Shown here: in pieces, positions 8,113 through 16,309 of the stretch | How the letters are laid out: each line of letters opens with the position of its first letter | How positions within the stretch are numbered: position 1 is the stretch's first letter | Assembly: GCA_019739225.1 (NCBI GenBank) | Contig: JAHHDT010000005.1 | Span: 248,001 to 312,000, forward strand | Reading direction: 5' to 3' | Length of the DNA: 64,000 bases | Source: Aquamicrobium sp. | GTDB taxonomy: Bacteria > Pseudomonadota > Alphaproteobacteria > Rhizobiales > Rhizobiaceae | Notes under the pieces: model-generated | Told to the model about the DNA's origin: nothing | Databases searched by the model: none | What the model saw: only the letters and a program-made list of their open reading frames with translations | Program-made: the position numbers and the translations under genes

Positions 8113-8171
8113 CCGTCGCGCCTGCCATGACAAGAAGGGATCGTCGCCGAAAGTTATGCGCCTGGGCGCAT

Positions 8172-9044
8172 TCAGGCCTGCGGTGAGGCGAAGGTCTCCA
8201 CAGCCAGTTCGACCGCGCCTGCCAGCGCATTGCCGCGCACAGGCTTGAGAATCCGGAGGAACGTCTCTGCCAGCCGGTGCTCGTAGTTCGGTGCCAGCCC
8301 GCCCGTCAGGCACAGGTGCTGGCATCCGTCCCAGACAATGGCGCCGAGTGCAGCATTCACGTCGGCTACCGCACCGGCCACAACAGCCATGGCGATGGCA
8401 TCGCCCCGGTCCGCGCTTTCGAAGACGAGCGGCGCATAGCGGGCAAAATCTGCCGGTCGCGCGGTGGTGCCGAATGCCACGATCCTGTTGGGGTCGTCGC
8501 CATAGTCGCGCATCACCGAGCGTGTGAGCTCCGATTCGGGCACCACGCCGTCGTAAGCGAGCAACGTCTGTTCCATGAGCGCCCGCCCCAGGCGCGCGCC
8601 GCTGCCCTGGTCCCCAACGACGAAACCCCACCCGCCGGCGCGCAGCATCTTTCCGTCGCGCCGTCCGCCATAGACCGAGCCGGTGCCCAGCACCGCCATC
8701 ACGCCGTCGTTGGGTCCCAGCGCGCCGCGCACGGCAATCACCGAATCTTCGACGATGCGCGTGTCGCGAAACGGCAGGCCGGCAATCAGACTGCTGTGAT
8801 CGGGCTCGACATTCGCGCCCGCCAGCCCGAGATAGGCGTGGATCGACGACAGCGGCGTATCGGCGATACCGCCGGCGGCCAGTGCGGCGCGTGCGGCGTC
8901 CACCACGCTCGCCATCGCCCCCTGCGGGTCGGTCGCCATGTTGGCGGATCCGGCCGTCGCCCGGCCCAGTATGGTGCCGTCGAGGGCGGCGATTGCCGCC
9001 CTGCACTGTGTCCCGCCCCCATCCACCGCCAGGATATAGGACAT
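8172..9044 (-). CDS. BadF/BadG-family sugar kinase (N-acetylglucosamine/glucosamine kinase-like)
   Basis: This is an ASKHA-fold ATPase, 290 residues. The phosphate-1 loop is AVDGGGTQCRAAIAAL at the N terminus, the phosphate-2 region is GVMAVLGTGSVYGGRRDG, and GGWGFVVGDQGSGARLGRALME carries the family's conserved glycines. An adenosine motif, HLCLTGGLAPNY, lies near the C terminus. Family members phosphorylate N-acetylglucosamine or glucosamine in the cytoplasm. It is the last gene of a leftward operon after an RpiR regulator and a flavin monooxygenase. RpiR proteins usually sense phosphosugars, so the kinase could make the inducer of the cluster. The true substrate is unknown. Confidence 0.82.
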   Translation of the reverse strand: MSYILAVDGGGTQCRAAIAALDGTILGRATAGSANMATDPQGAMASVVDAARAALAAGGIADTPLSSIHAYLGLAGANVEPDHSSLIAGLPFRDTRIVEDSVIAVRGALGPNDGVMAVLGTGSVYGGRRDGKMLRAGGWGFVVGDQGSGARLGRALMEQTLLAYDGVVPESELTRSVMRDYGDDPNRIVAFGTTARPADFARYAPLVFESADRGDAIAMAVVAGAVADVNAALGAIVWDGCQHLCLTGGLAPNYEHRLAETFLRILKPVRGNALAGAVELAVETFASPQA

Positions 9045-9119
9045 TCGATGCTCCGTTCTTCTCGGGGCGGAACGGCGTGTGGTCCAGTCGAGACCGCCGC
9101 GCCGCGTCCGCCTTTGCCG

Positions 9120-10895
9120 CTATTGCAGGGGCGTCGAATATACCGGGGTGGGGATACTTTCCATCCGTGCCTTGATCTGCAGCGCGACAAATTTGGAGAA
9201 AAACCGCGATAGCGCGAGATTGCCGCCCTGCAACCACAGGTTTTCCTGCGCCACCGGCTTGTACATGTTGCGCAGTTCGCCATGCCAGGGGCCGGGATCG
9301 TTGCGGGTGCCGGAGCCGAGCCCCCAGCAGGTGCCGATCTCGTCGGCGATCTCGCGCGACACGATCTTTGCCACCACCTCGTGCATCGACTGGAAGCCCG
9401 TCGACTGGATGACGATTTCGGCCTCGATCTCGCTCCCGTCGGCAAAGCGGATACCGGTCGGCGTCAGCCTGTCGATCTCCACGCCGGCCTTGATGCCGAT
9501 CTCGCCGTCGATGATCAGTTGCGACGCGCCCACGTCTACATAATAGCCCGAGCCGGTACGATAGGCCTTCATCATCAGCCCGGTCTCGTCCGGCCCGAAA
9601 TCGAGGAGGAAGCCGGTCGCTTCCAGCTTGCGATAGAACTCGGCGTCGCGTGCACGGATGCGGTCGTAAAGCGCCTTCTGCTTCGGTGGCTGCAGGGCGA
9701 ACGGCGTCGCGGCGGCAATCATGTCGGCCTTGTCGACATCGATCCCGCGTGCGACTGCTTCCTCGGAATAGATGTCGAAGGCCATGTCCATCAACGTCTG
9801 CGAGCGCACCACGGTGGTCGGCGAGCGTTGCACCATGGTGACGTCGGCGCCGGCCTCCCAAAGGTCGACCGCAACGTCGTGGGCCGAACTCGCCGCGCCG
9901 ATCACCACCACCTTGCGGTCTCGATAGGCCGAGCCATCCGAATACTGGCTCGAATGGATCATTTCGCCGCCGAAACTGTCGGAGCCCTTGAGGTCCAGCA
10001 TCTTCGGCGGTCCATAGGCGCCGGTGGCGAAGACGAGCTGGGCGGGCCTCAGCGTGATCGTTTTGCCGTCGCGCCGCAGCTCGACCGTCCAGCGCTTTTC
10101 GGCTTCGTCGAACTGCGCCGAGACGCATTCCGTGCCGCCCCAATAGGTGAGCTCCATCACCTTCACATACATTTCCAGCCAGTCGCCCATCTTGTCCTTG
10201 GGCGTGAAGACCGGCCAGTTCTCGGGAAAGGGGATGTAGGGCAGGTGGTCGTACCAGACGGGGTCGTGCAGCACGAGCGAGCGGTAGCGGTTGCGCCAGG
10301 AATCGCCGGCCCTGGCGTTCTTTTCGACGATCACGGTGGGCACGCCGAGCTGTTTCAGGCGCGCGCCGAGCATGATGCCGCCCTGGCCGCCGCCGATGAT
10401 CAGGCAGTAGGGGTCGGTGCCGTTCCCGTATGCGGCTTCTTCCCCGGCGCGCTGCTCGGCCCATGTCGCCCGGTTGCGGTCCGCGCCGTGGCGAACGCCG
10501 TTGGCGCGGCGCGGACCGAGGGGTTCCTCGTGCCCGTCGAGCGATTGCAGCGTCGTCAGCATCGTCCGGCACTTGCCGTTTTCGAGCGTGAAGATGCCGC
10601 TCCCGCGCCCCGCAGCCGTGGCAAAGGTGAACCATGCCTCTACCGGTTCCGAACCGGCGGCCTGTGTCACGGCCCAGTCGCGCGGGCCGGTGGCGGCAAG
10701 CGTCGCGTCCAGCATCGCGGCGATCGCAGGCTTGCCTTCCATGGTTTTCACGTTCCAGGTGAAGGCGACCAGATCGCGCCAGTAGCAATCCTCGGCAAAC
10801 AGTTCCAGCGCGCCCGCCACCTCGCGACGCTGGAGCGTGTCCGCCAGTTGCGCCAGCCAGGCCGATGCCTTTGCCGCGGGTGCTGTGTCGTGCAT
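9120..10895 (-). CDS. SnoaL-like domain/flavin-containing monooxygenase fusion protein
   Basis: This is a predicted FAD- and NADPH-dependent monooxygenase, 591 residues. The start at 10895 has a strong AGGAGGG site and excludes 29 unconserved upstream codons. Residues of about 15-125 form a SnoaL/NTF2-like cone (LQRREVAGALELFAEDCYW). The flavin monooxygenase core follows, with an FAD motif IIGGGQGGIMLGARL near residue 165, an FMO fingerprint FGGEMIHSSQYSDG, a second dinucleotide motif VVVIGAASSAHDVAVDL near residue 325, and an ATG-type motif at VFATGAYG. Related proteins with this layout oxidise small N- or S-containing compounds or ketones (Baeyer-Villiger). It is between the rpiR-type and kinase genes, 40 bp after the former. 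The substrate is not known. Confidence 0.85.
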   Translation of the reverse strand: MHDTAPAAKASAWLAQLADTLQRREVAGALELFAEDCYWRDLVAFTWNVKTMEGKPAIAAMLDATLAATGPRDWAVTQAAGSEPVEAWFTFATAAGRGSGIFTLENGKCRTMLTTLQSLDGHEEPLGPRRANGVRHGADRNRATWAEQRAGEEAAYGNGTDPYCLIIGGGQGGIMLGARLKQLGVPTVIVEKNARAGDSWRNRYRSLVLHDPVWYDHLPYIPFPENWPVFTPKDKMGDWLEMYVKVMELTYWGGTECVSAQFDEAEKRWTVELRRDGKTITLRPAQLVFATGAYGPPKMLDLKGSDSFGGEMIHSSQYSDGSAYRDRKVVVIGAASSAHDVAVDLWEAGADVTMVQRSPTTVVRSQTLMDMAFDIYSEEAVARGIDVDKADMIAAATPFALQPPKQKALYDRIRARDAEFYRKLEATGFLLDFGPDETGLMMKAYRTGSGYYVDVGASQLIIDGEIGIKAGVEIDRLTPTGIRFADGSEIEAEIVIQSTGFQSMHEVVAKIVSREIADEIGTCWGLGSGTRNDPGPWHGELRNMYKPVAQENLWLQGGNLALSRFFSKFVALQIKARMESIPTPVYSTPLQ

Positions 10896-10935
10896 GAAGT
10901 CCCTCCTGAAATGCCGGTCGTGCCGGCGCGCAGAC

Positions 10936-11904
10936 TCAGTCTCCGAGCGGTTCGGAGGCGCTGCCTTTGCGATGGTTGACAACGGTGTACTTGATGCGCC
11001 TCAGCGTCTCGCGCGCATCCGCGTCCAGCCTGTAGCCGACTGCGGTGGACAGAAGATCGATGATCGCCAGAAACGCATAGCGCGAGGCGGTGGGCTTCAG
11101 CGGGTCCGGAAATTCGGGAATGGCGGTGGTCAGCGCCAGGTCGACCTCGCCTGCAAGATCGGTGGCCGGCGCCGTCAGCGCGAGGGTCTTGGCACGGTAG
11201 TGCTTGGCCAGCGCGACCGCCTCGATCACCTCGCGCGTGCGTCCCGTGCTGGAGATGGCGATGACGAGGTCGTTTGGCTTCAGCGTCGAGGCCGTCATTT
11301 TCATGACATAGGGGTCGGAATGGGCGGAAACGACGACGCCGTAGCGAAACAGCCGGTTCTGCGTTTCCTGCGCGAGCGCCGTCGAGCTGCCGCCGAGCCC
11401 GAACACAAGCACCTGATGGGCGTTGGCAACGAGTTCCGCCGCCCGCATGACGTCGGCCGGGTCGAGGCTGCGCTCCACCACCGCAAGCGCGTTGCGCGCC
11501 TCGCCGAACACGACGTTCCAGAGCGGCGAGCCATCCTCACCGGACTCCGGGCGTGGCAGCGGCGAAAGATAGAGCCGTCCGACCACCACGCTCTGCGCCA
11601 GCTTAAGTTTGAAATCGCGCACGCCCTCGCAGCCGATCGCCCTGCAGAAGCGCGTGACGGTCGGCTCGCTGACGTCGGCGCGCCTTGCGATCTCCGCGTT
11701 GGATGCGTCGACCGAGAAGGTGACGTCGGCGAGCACCACGTCGGCGACGCGCCGTTCGGCGGGACGTAGTTCCCCGTAGAAATCCTTTATCTGGGAAAGG
11801 ATGTCCGGCAACGGACGCAGGTAGGGCTCGGAGCCCGCATCATCCCGCTTTCCGCCAGTCGTCCGCTCGTCGTCGAGCGGCTGTTCCATCTCTGCGTCCG
11901 TCAT
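10936..11904 (-). CDS. RpiR/MurR family transcriptional regulator
   Basis: This is a DNA-binding regulator of 322 residues with the RpiR layout. An N-terminal helix-turn-helix (DASNAEIARRADVSEPTVTRFCRAI, about residues 65-95) precedes a SIS sugar-isomerase fold (VLVFGLGGSSTALAQETQNRLFR and LVIAISSTGRTREVIEA) that binds phosphorylated sugars. The first 35 residues are polar and poorly structured. It is transcribed divergently from the ABC transporter operon across a 263-bp gap and precedes the monooxygenase and kinase genes. It is the natural candidate to control both arms. Whether it represses or activates is not evident. Confidence 0.9.
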   Translation of the reverse strand: MTDAEMEQPLDDERTTGGKRDDAGSEPYLRPLPDILSQIKDFYGELRPAERRVADVVLADVTFSVDASNAEIARRADVSEPTVTRFCRAIGCEGVRDFKLKLAQSVVVGRLYLSPLPRPESGEDGSPLWNVVFGEARNALAVVERSLDPADVMRAAELVANAHQVLVFGLGGSSTALAQETQNRLFRYGVVVSAHSDPYVMKMTASTLKPNDLVIAISSTGRTREVIEAVALAKHYRAKTLALTAPATDLAGEVDLALTTAIPEFPDPLKPTASRYAFLAIIDLLSTAVGYRLDADARETLRRIKYTVVNHRKGSASEPLGD

Positions 11905-12167
11905 GAGCGTCCTTCGCCTGGCCGTTCTTCGGTGCAGCCCTTGTACATGTCTCGAAGCGTTGCCGTCTCAGAAAAGTGATGAAACTATGTAGGAAAGTTA
12001 CGAACTGAACAAGAGCAAAAGCCTCGCCTTACGTAGCGTTTCAAACGTGATCCTCTGTGCTATCTTTGTCGCTTGACTCAGAAAGTCGGATAGTTACAGA
12101 CTGGAAGAAAGGGGGTGGGTGAGCTGGAATTCCCGCCTCCTGTCGGCACGGGACTGCGCGAGGCGGA
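11905..12167. promoter_or_regulatory. Divergent control region between the rpiR and ABC transporter arms
   Basis: This 263-bp gap separates two operons pointing apart. It is noticeably more AT-rich than its surroundings. A perfect palindrome CGTTTCAAACG sits at 12037-12047. TTTCAA (12039-12044) is followed after 16 bases by TATCTT (12061-12066), a possible rightward promoter whose -35 lies inside the palindrome. A second imperfect pair, AACT-N9-AGTT, lies near 11985-12001. These are candidate RpiR operators, seen by eye only. Confidence 0.4.
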
Positions 12168-13001
12168 ATGACGGCTAAGCAATCCACGCAACCCAAGCTC
12201 CGGGTCTCCGGCGCGACCAAGGTCTACAACACGCGATCGGGCGACCTGACGGCCATCGACGGTTGCTCGCTCGACGTCATGGACGGCGAAATCGTCTCCA
12301 TCGTCGGCCCGTCGGGTTGCGGCAAGACCACGCTTCTGTGGTCGATGTCGGGCTTGCATGGCCTTACCTCGGGCGAGGTGCTGCTGGACGGAGCGCCCGT
12401 GACCGGACCCAATCCAGAGATCGGCCTGGTCTTCCAGGAAGCCAATCTGCTGCCCTGGCGCGACCTCGACGCCAACATCAATTTCCCCTTCGAGATCAAG
12501 GGTACCAAGCCGGACCGGGCGTGGATCAATGAGCTGCTGCACCGCGTCGGGCTCGACGGTTTCGGCGGGCGCTATCCCCGCGAGCTTTCGGGCGGCATGC
12601 AGCAGCGCGCCGCACTCGTGCGTGCGCTCTCCTACAAGCCGTCGCTGCTTCTCATGGACGAGCCTTTCGGCGCACTCGACGCGTTCACCCGCGAGGAGAT
12701 GAACCGGCTGGTCGAGGAGATATGGATGGATACGCATACCACCATCGTCCTCATTACGCACTCGATCGAGGAGGCGATCTTCCTGTCGGACCGCGTGGTG
12801 GTGATGAGCCCGCGCCCGGGGCGTGTGGCCAGCATCCACGAGATACCGTTTCCCAGACCGCGCTCGCTCGACATCATGGCGAGCAGCGAGGTCTTCAATC
12901 TGATGAACACGATCAAGATGGAAATCGTCGGGTCGCGGCAGAGCCGCTATCCGCAGGGCGGGACGGCCGCGTCGCCGCAGCCGGCCCGGGCAGCCGAGTG
13001 A
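12168..13001 (+). CDS. ABC transporter ATP-binding protein (SsuB/TauB/NrtD type)
   Basis: This is the ATPase of an importer in the nitrate/sulfonate/taurine/pyrimidine class, 277 residues. Walker A is GPSGCGKTTLLW, the Q-loop is VFQEANLLPW, the signature is LSGGMQQRAALVRAL, Walker B is LLLMDEPFGALD, and the H-loop is LITHSIEEAIFLSDRVVVMSPRPG, which is typical of this class. The start is preceded by GAGGCGGA. It is the first gene of the right arm of a divergent cluster, followed seven bases later by the permease. The class transports small organic anions or heterocycles. The substrate here is probably the compound degraded by the downstream amidohydrolase and dehydrogenase. Confidence 0.92.
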   Translation: MTAKQSTQPKLRVSGATKVYNTRSGDLTAIDGCSLDVMDGEIVSIVGPSGCGKTTLLWSMSGLHGLTSGEVLLDGAPVTGPNPEIGLVFQEANLLPWRDLDANINFPFEIKGTKPDRAWINELLHRVGLDGFGGRYPRELSGGMQQRAALVRALSYKPSLLLMDEPFGALDAFTREEMNRLVEEIWMDTHTTIVLITHSIEEAIFLSDRVVVMSPRPGRVASIHEIPFPRPRSLDIMASSEVFNLMNTIKMEIVGSRQSRYPQGGTAASPQPARAAE

Positions 13002-13008
13002 GGAAGCA

Positions 13009-13854
13009 GTGAGCGAGACCGACGCCATTCCCGAATTCAAGTCCAGGGGTGCCGGCGCCAGCGATGTTGGCATCACCAACATGTCCGCGCTGACCTCCGG
13101 TCCCGGCATCAAGTCGCTGCGCGAGGTCGTCGCGATCGCGCTTGTGGCGGTCATCGTCATCGGCGGCACCGAGGCGCTGCTGAACATCTTCGCCGTGCCC
13201 CAGTATGTGCTGCCCAAGCCGAGCGAGATCGCGGTCGCTCTGGTCACCGAGTTTCCGCTGATCGCGCCGCATCTTGGCCACACGCTCGTCGAGCTATTTG
13301 GCGGTTTCGCCATCGGTGCTTCTGTCGGCCTGATCCTGGCGGCCGTCATCACGCAGTTTCCTTTCGCCGAAAAGATCGTCACGCCCTACATCCTGCTGCT
13401 GGTCACAACCCCGATGCTGGCGCTGGTGCCGCTGCTGATCCTGCGCTTCGGCTTCGGCTACGAGCCCCGCATCATTGCGGTGGCGCTCGCCTCCGGCCCG
13501 ATGGTGATGATCAACGCCGCGACCGGTTTCCGCCGTGTCGACCAGGCCAAGATCGCGCTGGCGCGCTCCTACGGCGCCTCCACCTTGCAGATCTTCTGGA
13601 AGGTGCGCGCCCCGATGGCGCTGCCGATGATCTTCGTCGGCCTGATGGTCGGTTCGATCTTCGGCCTGCTGACGGCCGTGGGCGCGGAAATGGTCGGCGG
13701 CGGCTTCGGCCTCGGCAACCGCCTTACTTCCTATTCGTCGATGATCCAGATGCCGCAGTTCTTCGCGGTGGTCCTGATCCTCTCCATTCTGGGCATCCTC
13801 ATCTACGTCTTCTTCTTCCTGATGGGAAAGAAGTTCGCGAGCTGGGAAGCCTGA
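13009..13854 (+). CDS. ABC transporter permease (SsuC/TauC type)
   Basis: This is an inner-membrane permease of 281 residues with about six membrane segments. The cytoplasmic EAA loop is seen as DQAKIALARSYGASTLQIFWKVRAPMALPMIF. The likely initiator is the GTG at 13009, preceded by GAGGAAG. An ATG at 13081 would remove 24 hydrophilic residues and cannot be excluded. It is separated by seven bases from the ATPase gene and precedes a Tat-secreted binding protein, so it forms a standard three-gene importer. Confidence 0.9.
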   Translation: MSETDAIPEFKSRGAGASDVGITNMSALTSGPGIKSLREVVAIALVAVIVIGGTEALLNIFAVPQYVLPKPSEIAVALVTEFPLIAPHLGHTLVELFGGFAIGASVGLILAAVITQFPFAEKIVTPYILLLVTTPMLALVPLLILRFGFGYEPRIIAVALASGPMVMINAATGFRRVDQAKIALARSYGASTLQIFWKVRAPMALPMIFVGLMVGSIFGLLTAVGAEMVGGGFGLGNRLTSYSSMIQMPQFFAVVLILSILGILIYVFFFLMGKKFASWEA

Positions 13855-13927
13855 TCGAAATCCGGCGCCGGGAGGATTGGCGCCGGGAACGGGAACAACG
13901 CAACGTTCCATCAACAGGGGAAAAGCA

Positions 13928-15091
13928 ATGAATAAGCTCTCGATGTCAGGCAATCTCAGTCGCCGCACCTTCCTGCAGGTCTCAGCCGCCGGCGTCGTCA
14001 CCGCCAGCTCGCTGGGCACGCTTGGGCGCGCTGTCGCGGAACCCTATTCGAAGTTCACCTGGATCTCGCCGCGCGGCACCCTCGAGGTGCTCGACGACTA
14101 TCCGTACTGGATCGGCAAGAAGATGGGCTACTTCGACGATCTCGGCGTGGAGACCGACATGCAGCCCGGGCCTTCCGACGGTACGGCGACGGTGAAGTTC
14201 GTCGATGTCGGCCAGGCCGACATGGGCTTTCCGTCTCCGGGCGTCTTTTCCTTCGCGCTCGAAAACGGCATGAAGCTCAAATCCGCCTTCCATATGGGCG
14301 CCAAGGACACGTTCAGCCTGGCGTTCCGCAAGGGCGAGGGAACCAACGATCTCAAGACGCTCGAAGGCAAGACGATCCTTCTCGGGTCCGCCGCATGGCA
14401 GTCGATCGTCGATCCGATGCTCGCCGTGCAGGGCGTCGACGTCAGCAAGGTGAAGTATGTCGAGGCGGGCTGGCCCACCTGGGCGACCGCGCTCAAGGCG
14501 GGCCAAGGCGACGCCGCGCTGGGCTGGGAAGGCCTGCGTGCCGAGTGGATCGGAACCGGGCTGGATTTCGAATACTGGCTCGGCGTCCAGCATTCGCCGC
14601 TCTTTGCCAACACCTTCGTGGTGCGCGCCGCCGATCTGGAGGACCCCGACAGGAAGGCCTTCCTCGACAAGTATCTGCGCGCCTGGGCAATGGGTCTCGA
14701 GTTCGGCTACCAGAACCCCCGCGCCGCGGTCGAGGCCGTGTTCGAACAGTTCCCGACCCTGGCGAGCAATATCGGGCCGGAGCTCGGCGTGACGTCGATC
14801 CTCCAGCAGATCAACGTCTTCCGTGGCGACATGGACAAACGCGCAGGCTGGGGCGATCACGACATGGCCGCTTGGCAGACCTTCTTCGACGAGATTCACA
14901 AGCTCGGCCAGATCAGCTCGCCGGTGAAGGCTGAGGATGTGTGCTCCAACGCCTGCATCGAAGCGGCCAACGACTTTGACCACGACAAGGTCAAGGCCGA
15001 TGCCGATGCCTACGAGTTGACCGAGGCTTTCGCCGCGATCGACGTCGAGAAGGTCAAGGCCGGGCTCTACGCCCAGGCAGTGCCGGGCTGA
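13928..15091 (+). CDS. Tat-exported ABC transporter substrate-binding protein (NMT1/SsuA-like)
   Basis: This is a periplasmic binding protein of 387 residues. The ATG at 13928 has AGGGG upstream and opens a twin-arginine signal, SRRTFLQVSAAGVVTAS, cleaved near AVA. Tat export suggests it folds in the cytoplasm before secretion. The mature protein has the NMT1 layout: YPYWIGKKMGYFDDLGVETDM, FVDVGQADMGFPSPGVFSFA, LKTLEGKTILLG and LGWEGLRAEW. Two cysteines at DVCSNACIEA near the C terminus are unusual for the family and might form a disulfide. The ligand is unknown; the family binds sulfonates, nitrate, pyrimidines and aromatic acids. Confidence 0.88.
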   Translation: MNKLSMSGNLSRRTFLQVSAAGVVTASSLGTLGRAVAEPYSKFTWISPRGTLEVLDDYPYWIGKKMGYFDDLGVETDMQPGPSDGTATVKFVDVGQADMGFPSPGVFSFALENGMKLKSAFHMGAKDTFSLAFRKGEGTNDLKTLEGKTILLGSAAWQSIVDPMLAVQGVDVSKVKYVEAGWPTWATALKAGQGDAALGWEGLRAEWIGTGLDFEYWLGVQHSPLFANTFVVRAADLEDPDRKAFLDKYLRAWAMGLEFGYQNPRAAVEAVFEQFPTLASNIGPELGVTSILQQINVFRGDMDKRAGWGDHDMAAWQTFFDEIHKLGQISSPVKAEDVCSNACIEAANDFDHDKVKADADAYELTEAFAAIDVEKVKAGLYAQAVPG

Positions 15092-15113
15092 GCGCGGCAC
15101 CGGAAAAAGTCCG

Positions 15114-15135
15114 GCGGGCGGCATCTGCCGCCCGC
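15114..15135 (+). other. Perfect RNA stem-loop between the binding-protein and dehydrogenase genes
   Basis: GCGGGCGGCA and TGCCGCCCGC pair perfectly (10 bp) around a two-base turn, 22 bp past the binding-protein stop. No T-run follows. Such intercistronic hairpins often protect the upstream binding-protein message from 3'-exonucleases, giving more binding protein than downstream enzyme. That role is inferred. Confidence 0.6.
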
Positions 15136-15166
15136 GCCACACGACACGTAGATTTGGGAGGGCGGC

Positions 15167-16252
15167 ATGGCCGACGCGGTTAAGGTACTAGTGGTTGGGC
15201 TTGGCAATATGGGTGCGTCGCACGCCAGCGCCTACCATCGTAATCCGGGCTTCGAGATCGTCGGCCTCATGAGCCGTTCGATCAAGTCGAAGCCGATACC
15301 CGACGAATTTAAGGGCTACCCGCTCTTCGAGGATTATGACGAGGCCCTGAAGGCAACGAAGCCCGATGCGGTTTCGATCAACAGCTGGCCCAATACCCAT
15401 GCCGAATACGCGATCAAGGCGATGAACGCCGGCGCGCATGTCTTCATGGAAAAGCCGCTGGCGACCAACATCGAAGATGCCGAGGCGGTAGTTAAGCTCG
15501 CCCGCGAGAAGAACCGCAAGCTGGTGCTGGGTTATATCCTGCGCGTTCATCCAAGCTGGATGAAGTTCATCGAGCTTGGCAAGACGCTGGGCAAGCCGCT
15601 GGTCATGCGGCTCAACCTCAACCAGCAGAGCAATGGCCCGGCCTGGAGCTGGCACAAGAATCTGATCGACAGCCTCATTCCGATCGTCGATTGCGGCGTG
15701 CATTATGTCGATGTGATGTGCCAGCTCACCGAGGCCAAGCCCGTGCGCGTGCACGGCATCGGCGCCAAGCTGTGGGATGACGCTGCCAAGCAGAACTACG
15801 GCCATCTTCACGTGACGTTCGATGACGGGTCGGTCGGCTGGTACGAAGCCGGCTGGGGCCCGATGATGAGCGAGGAAGCCTTCTTCGTGAAGGACGTCGT
15901 CGGCCCGCGCGGCGCGGTCTCGATCGTGCCCGGCCATTCCGAGGGCAAGGACCAGCTTGCGGACATCTCGGATTCGGCCGACATCGACCGCCATACCAAG
16001 ACCGACGCGATCCGCTACCACCATGCCGAGGTCGGCCCCGACAAGAACTTCGTCAAGAAGGACGAGATGTTCAACATGGAGGACGAGCCCGGTCACCAGG
16101 ACCTATGCGACCGCGAGCAGGAATTCTTCCTCAAGGCGATCCGCGAGGACCTTGACCTGAGCGAGTCCATGGACGCCGCCGTCAACAGTCTGCGCATCGT
16201 GCTCGCGGCAGAGCAGTCCATCCACGAAAAGCGGGCCATCGAACTCGCGTGA
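15167..16252 (+). CDS. Gfo/Idh/MocA family oxidoreductase
   Basis: This is an NAD(P)-dependent dehydrogenase of 361 residues. The N-terminal Rossmann motif is VLVVGLGNMGASHASAYHR, and the family-defining EKPLATNIEDAEAVVKLA carries the catalytic-region EKP. The C-terminal half has the substrate-binding sheet with DCGVHYVDVMCQL, where the His sits in the family's usual active-site position. Members act on sugars, inositols and related polyols, or on acyclic imines and biliverdin. The start has GGGAGGG nine bases upstream. It follows the transporter genes and precedes an amidohydrolase, so it probably oxidises an imported or partly processed substrate. The exact reaction is unknown. Confidence 0.88.
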   Translation: MADAVKVLVVGLGNMGASHASAYHRNPGFEIVGLMSRSIKSKPIPDEFKGYPLFEDYDEALKATKPDAVSINSWPNTHAEYAIKAMNAGAHVFMEKPLATNIEDAEAVVKLAREKNRKLVLGYILRVHPSWMKFIELGKTLGKPLVMRLNLNQQSNGPAWSWHKNLIDSLIPIVDCGVHYVDVMCQLTEAKPVRVHGIGAKLWDDAAKQNYGHLHVTFDDGSVGWYEAGWGPMMSEEAFFVKDVVGPRGAVSIVPGHSEGKDQLADISDSADIDRHTKTDAIRYHHAEVGPDKNFVKKDEMFNMEDEPGHQDLCDREQEFFLKAIREDLDLSESMDAAVNSLRIVLAAEQSIHEKRAIELA

Positions 16253-16309
16253 GTTGATGGCAAAGGTCGGAGCGGGCGCGGTGCCGGCTCAAGCAACCGG
16301 AGAAACCCG

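Noticed and set aside
8083..10788. A 901-codon open frame on the minus strand covering the kinase and monooxygenase genes in another frame.
   Set aside because: The translation is Arg/Gly/Ala-rich without any domain, while the kinase and monooxygenase frames have full family motifs. High GC makes such long empty frames common.
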